64,000 nt of DNA from Quillaja saponaria (lineage: Eukaryota > Streptophyta > Magnoliopsida > Fabales > Quillajaceae), in assembly GCA_029379385.1 (NCBI GenBank), contig CM055607.1, forward strand, positions 16,244,001-16,308,000, read 5' to 3'. Below, in pieces: positions 11,340 through 22,916 of this stretch (position 1 is its first letter; the number at the start of each line of letters is the position of its first letter). The notes below the pieces were generated by a model that saw only the letters and a list, made by a program, of their open reading frames with translations, was not told where the DNA came from and made no database searches. The translations under genes and the position numbers were made by a program.

Positions 11340-12610
11340 CATAATTAAGAGGTGGTAGGATTAAGAAGATCAACAAGAATGAGAAAACCAACCATTTCTA
11401 GTGATTTTGTTGGATATCTACAAGAGTCTGACTACGACATAAGAGTTACATCAAATGGATGTAAAAATGGTATTCTTGAATGAGGATGTTGAAGAAAAGG
11501 TATACATGAATCAACCCGAAGGTTTTTCCAAAGATGGTTATTTAGTTTGCAAGTTAAAGAAATCTATATATGGGTTAAAGTAAGCATCTAGTCAATGGTA
11601 AACAAAATTTCATAGTGTTATTACCTCTTATAGTTTTAGTGAAAATATTGTTGATAATTGTGTATACCTCAAGTTCAGTAGGAGTAAATTTATATTCTCA
11701 GTCCTATATATAGATGATATTCTGCTCGTAACTAGTGACTTGGGTTTGCTACGTGAGGTGAAAGATTTTCTTTCTCAAAACTTTGAAATGAAGAATTTGG
11801 GTGAAGCCTCTTATTTCACAGGCATAGAGATTCATAAAGATAGATTTATAAGAACATTCAATTTTTCTCAAAAAAATCTACATTGAAAAGGTTAAGATTT
11901 TAAATACAGTATTGTGCATTTATAGTAGAACCCATTGTAAAAGGGGGTATATTCAGTTTAAGACAATGTCCCAAAAATTCTTTTCAAAGAGAGGAGATGA
12001 AAGAAATTCCATATGCATCAATAATTGGTAATCTCATATATGCACAGGTCTATAAAAGACCTGATATAGGGTTTGCAATAAGAATGATGGGCATTTATCA
12101 AAATAATACTAGCATTGATCATTGGAAAGTTGTAAGAAAGTTATGCGTTATTTGTAAGAAACCAAGGAATACAAGCTAACATACTAGCATTCTGATAATT
12201 TAGAAGTGATTGGATATTTAGATTCAGATTTTACTGGAGGTGTTCTTCAAGATATTTTTTCCTTCTTGCTAGAAGAGCAATATCTTAGAGAAATTTTACA
12301 ATTAATAATTGCTTTATCCACCAAGAAAGCAGAATTTATAGCATGCTATGAAGCCATGTCACATGCATTATGGTTGAGAAATTTTATTACCGTGCTGAGA
12401 GTCGTTAACCTTATAACAAGACCAATAAAGATTCACTGTGACAACTCAGTTGCAATATTCTTTTCTAAGAATAAGAGAAGTGGATGTGGTAGCAAACACA
12501 TTGATGTAAAATATCTTGTTGCTCGAGATCATATAAAGAAGCATAAAATGGATATCCAACGTATTAGTACCAAACTAATAATAGAAGATCCCATGACTAA
12601 AGTTTGCTGA
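11340..12610 (+). pseudogene. copia reverse transcriptase and RNase H relic
   Basis: The polymerase motif reads LYIDDILLVTSDL (about 11702-11740), the copia form of the catalytic YxDD box. Upstream are FLNEDVEEKVYMNQPEGF and LKKSIYGLK. RNase H is best preserved at 12206-12610, with STKKAEFIACYEA and GSKHIDVKY. Stops and at least three frame changes separate the pieces, for example after IYGLK and near 11880. Confidence 0.85.
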
Positions 12611-13006
12611 CTTATAAGAATGAAGATCATGTGGATCATATGGGAATTGCTAGTTCAAATGAAAAAAAATTTGCTTCTTTTGTAAGGATTTTTTATGGAA
12701 TGCTTAGAATAAAGTTTGACATTATTATTTCATGCACATAAAGTATATGTCAAAATAAAGTAAGACATTCAATGACTCATTGGGAGTTCATTTGTAATGT
12801 ATTTACTCATAAATGCTCTATTAAATAGAATGAAACATTATGATAAGTGGAAGAGAATATTCAAGTTTATATAATATGACTGTCATGATTCATGTATTAA
12901 AACTCTTTAAATTGTGTATGAGTTATCCAAGTTTAGAGAATTTTGCATAGGCAAATAAAGTTATCTTTATCACCTATACAATTTTTATAATTGTGTCATG
13001 TGGACC

Positions 13007-13370
13007 AAGTGGGAGAATGAAAACACATCTCCTAATAGGAGATTAAGTGTTGTCACAACTAATTAGTTTTGACTAAGAGATAATTATCTTTAGTTAAAGA
13101 TAATTGTAAAGTGATAAATTTACTTAAAGATAATAGTGGATAATAACTATTTTGCATTATCTCTCTAGATAAGGATAAATGTTTATCCTACTAAGGTAAC
13201 TGATTTCTTGATAAAATGAATAGTTTTAGGTGGGACTCTATAGAGTCCTTAACCTAATGTATAAATTTCATGTGTTTTTATTTATAACATGAAATGTATT
13301 GTTGACTTATCATTATGATTAAAGCTCGACATCATTTGCATGTAAGTCAATTAACTTTATTAAAAAAAAA
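13007..13370 (+). repeat. Putative 3' LTR of first copia element with polypurine tract
   Basis: The purine tract AAGTGGGAGA (13007-13016) is in the standard position after RNase H. Beyond it an AT-rich segment may be the LTR. No matching 5' LTR was found, so the right end is a guess. Confidence 0.4.
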
Positions 13371-14640
13371 ATTATTTTTCATAATCCACAGTATAATAAA
13401 TGAAGTTGTAACTTTCTTTTCCCTAAAGATATAGCATTAAGTTAAGGTAATTAGAAAAGTGAAAGGAAAAAAAAAAAGCACATAGGAGACGCACATATCT
13501 ATGACATATGTCTATATAGGTCAACTTCTTATTTGACAAATGGGGATATATCATGGTGTTCCTATGGTCAATTAGCTGCATAGTCCCTCACATAAAAGGC
13601 TTATGAGATACTTTTCCTAGTTACGTATGATATTACCTTTTGATATTATGCATTAGGAAACTAACTAATGCATCATATAATGATATTTGTTTATATGAGT
13701 ATCACTTGCCATGTCATCATTAACCACTCAAGTAATTAACATCTTAATATTAACATCCTATAATGGAAGTGGCAATATTGCATTGATTTGGATATTCTAG
13801 AAGATTAATTGAAAAATTTTCAAGCATAAGAAAATAATTCCTTAATTACTCTAGCCTATCAGGCCTTGTATTTTCTTTATTTTTTGATAAAAGAGAACCT
13901 TTACTCATTTGTTGTTTATTTTCATATTTTTGTTTTAACAACATCAAAGACATGATTTTCGAATATCACAACATTTACAGGAGTTACTATTATGCTAATA
14001 TTGGCAATCAGTAAGTTATCGCCTAAGATCTTATTCATTTTACTTTACTCATAAGTCATAATTTTCCTTTCTTTTCTTTTCCTTTTTCACCTTTTTTTCC
14101 AAACTACCAAGACTATAATTTTTGGAAAATAGGATATTCAAGCCAAAGACCTCCTTGATAAGGGAACATTGTTACCATCCTAGCTAACTAAGTTATTGTT
14201 AATTCAAATAGCAATCCCTAACTAAATTGTTACCATCCTAGCTAACTAAGGTATTGTTAATGCTTAAGTTATTGTTATTGCTAATAGCAATTCCATTAAC
14301 ACATTTACAGCCTAAAAAAAAGCAGCAAAAGAGAGAAAAAATGATTATGTATACAATTTCCCTTTGCTAACTAGGATTTTTTGCCTTGTTATTGGTGGTT
14401 AAAACTTAGTATAACCATAGATTTTTTTTTTTTTTCTGTAACATTGTTTTTTAGATGCTTGTCGTGTGCATAGTGCCTTGCCTCTTCTTCTTCATCTTAT
14501 TCTTCTTGTTTTGTGGTCCTTCTAATTATTATTATCATGGCACTTTTTTTGCTTTATTATTTTTAGTCAACTGTTCATGTTCAGAATGAAGCATAGATAG
14601 GCGGATATGTGTGCATTTCAAGTTTTTCCTTCCAAGTTGC
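13371..14640. other. Intergenic AT-rich DNA between copia elements
   Basis: No coding similarity was seen on either strand. It includes a short local duplication of GTTACCATCCTAGCTAACTAAG (14172 and 14229). It may contain a decayed 5' LTR of the next element, but no LTR pair could be matched. Confidence 0.4.
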
Positions 14641-14699
14641 AGACATCATTGTAGCTCTTTGAGCTTATTGATGACTATATTCAACTAGAAATAAGGAAG

Positions 14700-15850
14700 C
14701 CTCCAAAACTGGCAACATGCAATGTGAGTTTCTCGTAACTAGCTATGGCCTTCATGGTTATCTTGATGCCACCACTGCATGTCCACCTTTTACTCTTGCA
14801 AGTGAAACCACTTGAAATCCTGCTTATGTGTTATGGGAGCTTCAACATCAACTCCTACAAAATGCAATCCTTGCATCAAGCTCACCTGAGGCTATGACAC
14901 AAGTTAGCAATGCCAATATAGTTACAATAGCATGGCAAACTTTAGAATGTGTTTATGCTGCTAAAATAAGACCACAAATTATTTCTTTAAAGACCAAACT
15001 GATTAACACCCTATAAGGTATTCGACCAATGAGTGAGTATCTTCAATTTATGAAATCCATTTATGATGATCTTGCCTCTACTAATAATCCACTTAATGAG
15101 GATGATTTACCACTAAATATCTTAAATGGTCTAAACTCTAATTTCAAGAATTTAATAATTGCCCTTCGGAACTCGTCCTACTCCTATTTCTTGTGAGGAA
15201 TTGTATGATTTATTAGTTGAACATGCTGAACAAGAACCAAAGGCAGAACACTTCATCTTGCTACTACAAATCTTGCTTATAAACAATTATCCCATTGCCA
15301 CATCACAGTGGCACGTCGATTCCATAAATCTCATATCAGTCCATTATCTCCTAAAGACATTCAACATAGTGATAGTGTCACCCAATGTGTCAGATTTGTC
15401 ATAGATCCAATTATATAGCCAAAAAAAATTATAGTTTCTCAAAAAATTTGTTGCAACTTTACCACATAAAGCTAATGTTGAATCTATGACTAAACAAAGT
15501 GATGCATGCTGGATTGTTGACTCTAGCGCCAATCATCATGTCACATCTAACCTCAACAATCTACCCCTCTATACTTAACATGGCAGACTCGATGAGCTAC
15601 ATATTAGAGATGGCACAACTTTGTACCTATCACAAATTGGTTCTATTTCTTATAAATCTTCTGTCCATCCATTAAAACTTGAGAATATCCTCTATGTTCC
15701 TTCCATTAAGCATAATTTTTTATTTGTTTATCAACTTCGTAAAACTAACAATGTGTCTCTTGAATTTTTCTCATACTATTTGTTGGTAAAGGACATACGC
15801 ATGAGGGCAATTCTACTTCAAGGACAAATAGCAATGATAAACATCAGCTA
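14700..15850 (+). pseudogene. copia gag, protease and pre-integrase relic
   Basis: Gag similarity runs from about 14705, with an open stretch at 14828-15016 that includes ASSSPEAMTQ. The protease site at 15510-15539 reads WIVDSSANHH. The catalytic triplet is normally Asp-Ser-Gly, so the Gly is lost. The pre-integrase part at 15621-15851 contains LENILYVPSIKHNFLFVYQL. Frameshifts are frequent between 15170 and 15500. Confidence 0.8.
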
Positions 15851-15859
15851 GATATCTTG

Positions 15860-16700
15860 CACAATAGAACTCGTCATCATCCTAATTATCATAATTTGCA
15901 ATGTCTATTATAGTTTAATGGCTTAATTTCTGCCATTTCAAAGTTCATTTCTCTCTATTGTGATTCTTGTTTATGTAATCAAAGTAACAAACTTCCTTTT
16001 TTATGTTAACACTTTGAAAGTTCAATGCTTCTAGAACTTATTTATTCTTATGTCTAGGGGCTTGCTCCATTAATCTCAATTGATGGCTTTCATTATTATT
16101 TGATATTTGTTAATCAATTCACTATGTGTGGCTATATCCAACAAAACTTTAGTTGAAAAATAATTTCACAAATCCATCATTTCCATTTACACAGATAACG
16201 GTGGAGAATATCTTACACTCTATACCTTTTTGTCTCAAAGTGGTATTTATCATCTTACTATACCCTCATAAACACCAAAATTATAGGATTTCTGAATGTA
16301 AACATAGATATATGGTTGAAACTAGCTTAGCTCTTATGCATCATGCTCACATGCCTTTTTGTTACAGGTATATGCCTTTGTTACTGTAGCCTATTTGATT
16401 AATGAATTACCTACTTTAGTACTACAACATAGCATTCCATATGAGACATTGTTCAATACCAAGCTCAACTACTCTAAATTGTATGTGTTTGGTTGCCTGT
16501 GCTATCCTTGGTCGAAACCTTACAGGTCCAACAAACTATAGCCAAGGTTAGTATCATGAATTTTTCGTACTTATTCATCCTCTCAAAGTGCCTTTAAATG
16601 CTTGAACAGAACTACTGGTCGAGTTAATCATTCATGGTATTTTAAATTCATTGAGAATATCTTTCCTTTTACAAATTAAATAGTTTTAATACTCTTATCC
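15860..16700 (+). pseudogene. copia integrase relic
   Basis: Recognisable pieces include the HPNYHNLQ zinc-finger start, ISIDGFHYYLIFVNQF near 16080, and the ALMHHAHMP...YLINELPT segment around 16330-16420. Then comes [13 protein letters not shown] near 16490-16520. Several stops and shifts break the domain. Confidence 0.75.
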
Positions 16701-16984
16701 TCTAACATTTTAGTGAATTGCAATCCTTGTCATCTAGATGCTCTTTTACCTCCACCAGGCTCCTACCTCTACACCTTTTGATACTAACCGGCCACCAATT
16801 GTCTTTTTCCTCATTCCCTTCACTGCAAGCATCCTTATCAACAACTAGGAATGATTCATTAGTTATACAATATGCTTGTCCAAACTGCCAACCTATTCAT
16901 GTTTTTACCTCTGCACCACTACAAAGACTAATCACTAGGTCTTAACATAACATTTACAAGAAGAAGAAAAAACATTTCCCTTTC

Positions 16985-18582
16985 TAGTGTTCAAACATCC
17001 TGCTCCCTTCTCCCTTGAACCAACATGTTTTAACCAAGCTATGCAAGATTCCAATTGGAACGATGCTATGACTAGTGAGTTTAATGCCCTCCTTTACAAT
17101 GCTACATGCGATCTTGTTCCAAATGATGGTAACCATAATTTAGTTGGCTGCAAATGGGCATTCAGAATTAAAAGACATAAAGATGGCTCTATTGAACGTT
17201 ACAAAGCTCACCTTGTACCCAAAGGATTTCACTAAAAACCCAACATTTATTACACTAACACTCTTGGTCCAGTTGTGAAGCTAACTACCATAAGAACTTT
17301 TTCCCTCTGTTTTGCCTTCACAAATAGATGGTCTTTGCATCAGTTTGATGTTAATAATGAATTATTACAAGGTACCCTCTCAGATGAAGTGTATATGGTG
17401 CAGCCACTTGGATTTTTTCTTCATTAATTTCCCCACGACATTTGCAAACTTTAAAAAACACTCTATAGGCCTCAAGCAAGCCCCATGAGTTTGGTATATC
17501 TAGCTAAGTTCATTTCTCATAGCAACTAGTCTTATAATGCCATCTCATATGTTTCTTTATTCATTTCCAACAAACATGGAGTTATTGTATATATGCTTGT
17601 ATGTATAGATGATATTGTCGTCACTAGGGATAACACACAGTTCTTAGCAGCCTTCTTTGATAAACTCTCCAACAGATTCTCCTCGAAAGTTCTAAGAGCA
17701 CTTCATTATTTTTTGGGAGTTAAAGTTCTCCATTTGGTGCAAGGTTGTCTCTTATCTCAACACAAAAATACTCAAGATATCTTGCACAAATTCAAATTAG
17801 GATGGTGACAAAGAGGTTGTAACTCTTATGTCTACCTCATTCCCTTTAAAGCTATGTGTTGCACTACTTCCACTAATGCCACTGTGTTTAGTTAATTGGT
17901 AGGAGCTCTCCAATACCTATCATTTACTAAATTAAATATTAAATTCACCATTAATAAACTTTCCCTCTTAATGTATAAACCATCTGAACAACACCGGCAA
18001 GCTTTAAATAGTATAGCACGCTATTTGAATTGCACAATCTTCTATGGACTTCTATTACAAAAAAGTTCCAAAATGAATCTAATTGCCTTCAGTGATGTTA
18101 ATTGGATAGGTAACCAAGATAACAGATCATCTACAACTACTTATGTCATTTACCTAGGCTCCAACATCTTATCTCGGAAATCTTCAAAACAAAAAATAAT
18201 AGCTCGCTCTTCCACTGAAGCAGAATATAAGGCCCTAGCTCATTCCTTTACTGAGCTACATTAGATTCAAAACTTACTTCATCAGCTTGATTTTTCAATC
18301 AAACAATAATTTCAAGTTCATTATGATAATGTTGAGGCAATTTATCTTAGTGCTAATCCAATTTTTCACTTCAGGATGAAGCATCTAGCACTTGATTACC
18401 ACTTTTTCCTCCAACAAATTCAAGTAGGAAAGCTCAGAGTTTCCTACATCTCCACTAATGATCAACTACCAAATGCCCTGACTAAACCTCAGTCGAAACA
18501 ATATTTTCTACAGCTGAGACATAAAATTAAAGTCTCCAATGGATCCCCTATCTTGCGTAGGTATGCAAAAGAGTTGTCATAA
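16985..18582 (+). pseudogene. copia reverse transcriptase and RNase H relic
   Basis: RT begins in the open stretch 16987-17235 (WNDAMTSEFNAL, CKWAFRIKRHKDGSIERYKA). The catalytic box at about 17597 reads MLVCIDDIVV, with Cys in place of Tyr. RNase H is nearly open from 17896 to 18264 and 18376 to 18582, with RSSTEAEYKALA and NALTKPQSKQYF. One stop after FTELH splits the RNase H. Confidence 0.85.
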
Positions 18583-18742
18583 GCACAATAACCTTCTCCA
18601 AAACAGTTGGCCAATTATGATTAGCTAAGATAGCTTATGACATTAGTAATTTGAATACACTGCATCTCATGTCACTCTAATTATAGAGCAAACCAATATA
18701 CAAAGGTATTGTACTGTTAATCCAAGTCTTTGCACCTTTAAG

Positions 18743-19960
18743 CTAGAGCATATATATTATATGTTCCAAGCTTGTTACAAATATAATGAAGTTGGATATC
18801 CTCGAAAAATTAGTAAACAAATATTTCAACTGATTCTCTGATTTCATATATGCGGTTTTGATTGTATTATCTAGGAGTTTCTCTTGAACAAAGTGAGAGT
18901 CAACCTTTATATGCTTTGTTTGATCATGAAAAAATAAATTAGAAGTAATATGCAATGCAACCTAGTTATCATAAACTAACTATGGATGTGGATGCTTAAA
19001 ATCTAGTGCTTCTAACAAGTTTTTCAATCAAACTAATTTACCTATAATATAAGTCATGGCTTTATAATCAAATTTGGCACTGGATCTAGAAATAACAATC
19101 TACTTCTTACTTTTCACAAAAGAAGGTTTCTTCCAAAAAAGATACAAGATCCTGTAGTGGACCTCCTATCAAATGGACAACCAGCCTAATTTACATTACT
19201 ATATCTCTGAATTAAAGTGTGATTATGTTTCTGAACCCGAGTGTGACCATGATGATATCCTTGAACCAGAGTATGAACATAATTCTTATAAATTAACCAT
19301 TTACCTGATGTAGTTTTGAGATACCTCATAATATGAATAATGGCATCCCACTAACAAGTTCGGGTTTGAGCAAGAAATTGACTAACCACTCTAGCTGAAA
19401 ACGAGATACAAGGTCAAGTTGATGTTAGATAATTTTACTTCCTTACAAGGTGTCTATGTTGTTCTAGATTTACTAAGAGTTCCCCTTCATCTGGAAGAAG
19501 CAACTTAGTGTTGGGATCCATAAGAGTATCAACGGGTTTCACCCCCAACAAACTTGTTTTACTCAATAAATCAAGACAATACTTCCTTTGAGTAAGAAAG
19601 ATATGTGACCGTGATCTAATAACCTCAATGCCTAAGAAATGTTATAACTTCTCCTAGTCCTAAGTTTGAAATTTAGACTTTAAGAAAATTTTCAACATTT
19701 AAATTTCTTGGCTATCATCACCTGTTATTACAATGCTATCAACACACACAATCAGTAATACAATGAATAGTTTGATTATCACAACAATATTTACGAGTGT
19801 GATTATCACGACCAAAATGAGTACACTTACGAAGATCGTCTTCCTTGACTTCCTCCTCGGCTCTAATAACCTCTTCTACAAGTGCGACCATCATTAAATT
19901 TGTACTTTTGTTGTTGTAAAACATAATTTGAACAAGGTAACTAAGGTAAGTGGCACCCAA
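18743..19960 (-). mobile_element. Internally deleted Ty1-copia remnant, minus strand
   Basis: Read on the minus strand, gag C-terminal sequence with a zinc-knuckle-like CTHFGRDNHTRKYC (19739-19960) is followed directly by the RT box VDSIVITGDD, then FLGIEVIRS, DEGELLVN and RRSTTGSCIFFG. RNase H ends at 18743-18955 with HDQTKHIKVDSHFVQE. Protease, integrase and the first half of RT are missing, so gag is joined almost directly to RT. Stops are also present. It lies convergent to the plus-strand copia that ends at about 18590. Confidence 0.8.
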
Positions 19961-22916
19961 AAACTAAACAAACCTTCATGTATGCAATAAATCAAACACA
20001 ACCAAGTTATCAAAAACTTGAACTTAATCATCAACACAACCTAAGGATACCATAAAACTATGCATAAATAACCTTCAAGTATGAAAGACAACCAATAACT
20101 GAAACTCACAGCCCATAATCAGCCCAAAAATACCAATTTTAACTGTATCAGAGAATAATTGAACCAAGAATCTCCAAAAATAAATAAAAATTGAAGCTGC
20201 AACTGATATGGGACAGTTGGAAGCAAAGCAAAAAAGCTTCCGAATCACGTGCATAGTTACTAGGAACATTGGAAATCCCTAAGAACTACAATCAAGATCT
20301 TGTGTATCAAATTACAAAACCATTTCATTCTGGATTGTTGTGGTTCGAGATCCGAATCTGCAAAAGTGACATCCTAATTTTATATTTTTTTCAATATATC
20401 AGAAAACAATTGATATTTCTTTCATTTCACATGAAGAATACAAACGAGAAAAGAAGAATAGAAGGCATAAATAGTTTTCAAGTTGAACTCCATCTCAAGT
20501 AAGAAGATGATACAGTGCCGTAAGTAAGAAGTTACGGACTTACAACTGCACCTGATTACGTCTAAAGGAGGAAGGAGAAGAAGTGCGAAAGAGCCTTAAT
20601 GTAAAAGTTGAGAACCACCTTAGTTGTATTATGGGTTTTTTTTTTTTTTTTTTACTAGGGCTAATTAAGTTATAGGCTTTAGGTTGACTGAAGTCAAATT
20701 ACTAGTTCATGTAATAATGATAAGAACCCATACAATAATGAAGAAATGTATAAAATAGAAAGAAGCAAAGGCTCAATATTATTTAGTTATTTTATAAATA
20801 CAATTTCATTTTATGTGTTTATAAAATTAGTAGACCATTATTTTTCATACAACATAAATTAAATACAATATTTTTAAATTGAACTTTTCAATTTGAAAAG
20901 TATCAAAAACTTGGTAAAGCCACTCGGGTAAATATTTTAAGCATACCATGTTCAAAATAGCGAACCAACTAATCCTACCCTCAACTACTATATTTTTAGC
21001 CAGGTAACCTATCACGTTCCGTTTGCATACCATACCCAGAAACTTACCTCGTTCCTGGTAACTATGATCACATGCTTTCATTGGCTTTTTTCTCTTCATG
21101 CGTATGAGTTTCATGTGCTACATGCATATGTTACAAGCCTTTGCTAGTGCGACTCACGTGTCTCCGCGTAGATACCATGTAAAGTAAATACAAGAAAAAA
21201 GGGTTGTAGCTAGAGTAATTAATGACTACATCCATAAATTTTAGATTAAAAAACATACTATCCCATCTAAACAGTGATGGACTGCATGCTACTCATATAT
21301 ATATATTAATGGGCCCCCATCAAGTATGCTCATTTTTCAATTAGATGAAATTCCACAGGAGAATTCTATGTAAGATTTGTTTTCCTTTCTTATTTTGGGT
21401 CATAAAAAGTATAACCCACACTTGGAAAAAAGAAAAAGAAAAGAGAGAAAATGTAATAAGGAATACATCAAATTACATCTTAAAATTAATTAAATACAAG
21501 TTTTTCTTGCTTAGTTGTAACGGAGCAAAAGTCAAGCCGAGCTTAAATTCAACTAGATAAGCATTTTAATAAGCTTGTCTTCAATATGATAGATTCTTCC
21601 TCATCCTAACTAATAACTCAATTTAATCCACGTACTGGCTGGAAACTTTTAGGGTAATGTAGAGTGATTTTAATATGAAAAGGTTACTAATTTTACAAAT
21701 ACATATTTCTTTGTTAAAGAATACGTCTTTCTTTGTTAACATGTATTGTGTTGGCTTAGCTACTACCACAAGTAATTAATTCTTTTTATTTTTATTTTAT
21801 ATATATATATATAGAAATTCTTTCCAAATTTCTTATCATGTAGTTGATTTTTGTAAGAATGGTTACTGTTTGAAATATTTTCTATGTCTGACTCTGCTGC
21901 TTATCCAGGTTACTTTGAACTTAAATTATCTATTTTGCAGTTTGCAACAAGGTGGTTCTCCGACCATATGCTCAGTTGCTTGGGGAAACACCTTATGGTG
22001 AGGTGCTTTTCAGTATTTCCTAAAGTTAGTGCAGAATAGATCAAAAAAATATGTGTTTGAGAATTGTGAGAAATTTGGAGTGAGAGTGAAAATATTTTGT
22101 ATGGTTGAGATTTGATTAGCTGAAAAATAAAGAGTTTGTGCAAAATTTAGGGCTAAAATTGATAGATTTAAATCTTATTTTTGAAAAAATGAAGAGTTAA
22201 GAAGGATTCAGGACTAAATGCTTTAGTGGAGATAGAATGTAGAAAAGAGGGTAGATGCAGTAGAGTGAGAAAGAAGATAATGGAGAAGAGAATGCGTTTT
22301 AATCTTTTAATTTTATTTTTATTTTTTATTTATAAATATATTTTCAACAAAGAATTGATTTTTTTTTTTAAATAATATATTAGAGCTACATGACAATTTA
22401 TTATTGGTTCATTAATCCACATAGGTTAGCCAAAGAGCATTAATCATGGCATAAATTGCTAGACCTCGTGACTTCTTTTATCATCAACTGTTAATCCATG
22501 GCACTTCTGTTAGTCATAGTATTTATGGAAAGTGATGGTAGAAACTTAATTGGTACAATTTTATAATTATGGGGATCTAATTGCAACAAAGAGAACGTAC
22601 CAAAGTAAAATACTGAGAGGCGGATGAGGAGTATACAGATCTCTTGTACCACTTATGGTCTCCTTATAAGGAAGTCTTCATTTATGAGGAACATGGCTTC
22701 TTTAGGTGGGGATTCATTTGTATGCTTTCATCTTTTTGTAGTTACTTCTTTATAATTTTTCTAATAATGTCTTCTCATTTAAAGAAAATATTGTTAGTCC
22801 TCACGAAATTTCTCTGTGATTAGTCATTTTAATTTATATTTATAGAGAAAGTAACGTTTTGAAAATCAAATCAGATTAGTTAGACTGTTGCTCGGGTGAT
22901 CGGATTGGATTAAATC
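19961..22916. other. Intergenic DNA, possible copia leader then unassigned
   Basis: 19961-20640 may be the leader of the minus-strand copia remnant; a T run follows at about 20637-20655. From 20660 to 22916 no coding similarity was recognised on either strand. Short AT microsatellites occur near 21297 and 21800. Confidence 0.35.

Larger units (their letters stand above)
9481..13370 (+). mobile_element. Decayed Ty1-copia retrotransposon, 5' truncated
   Basis: Domains occur in canonical copia order: gag (9620-10340), gag-pre-integrase (about 10485-10640), integrase (about 10740-11290), reverse transcriptase (about 11340-12170) and RNase H (about 12190-12610). A polypurine tract AAGTGGGAGA lies at 13007-13016, followed by a putative 3' LTR start near 13018. 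Many stops and frameshifts make it non-functional. No 5' LTR or primer-binding site was found, and the left edge abuts the truncated LTR-like repeat at 9464. Confidence 0.85.
14640..18590 (+). mobile_element. Decayed Ty1-copia retrotransposon (RE1-like lineage)
   Basis: A full set of copia domains lies in order on the plus strand: gag (about 14650-15440), protease (about 15510), gag-pre-integrase (15590-15850), integrase (15860-16680), reverse transcriptase (16985-17830) and RNase H (17896-18582). The protein style (PAYVLWELQHQLL in gag, YTNTLGPVVKL in RT) fits the RE1-like group rather than that of the first element. Stops are frequent. LTRs were not matched. It is an old, immobile copy. Confidence 0.85.

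Noticed and set aside
13018..13370. Full LTR pair for the first copia element
   Set aside because: No match to the candidate 3' LTR was found left of 9481, so only a putative 3' LTR is reported.
20845..21114. 89-residue minus-strand frame
   Set aside because: No recognisable domain, no exon-like partners and biased AT composition; likely chance.
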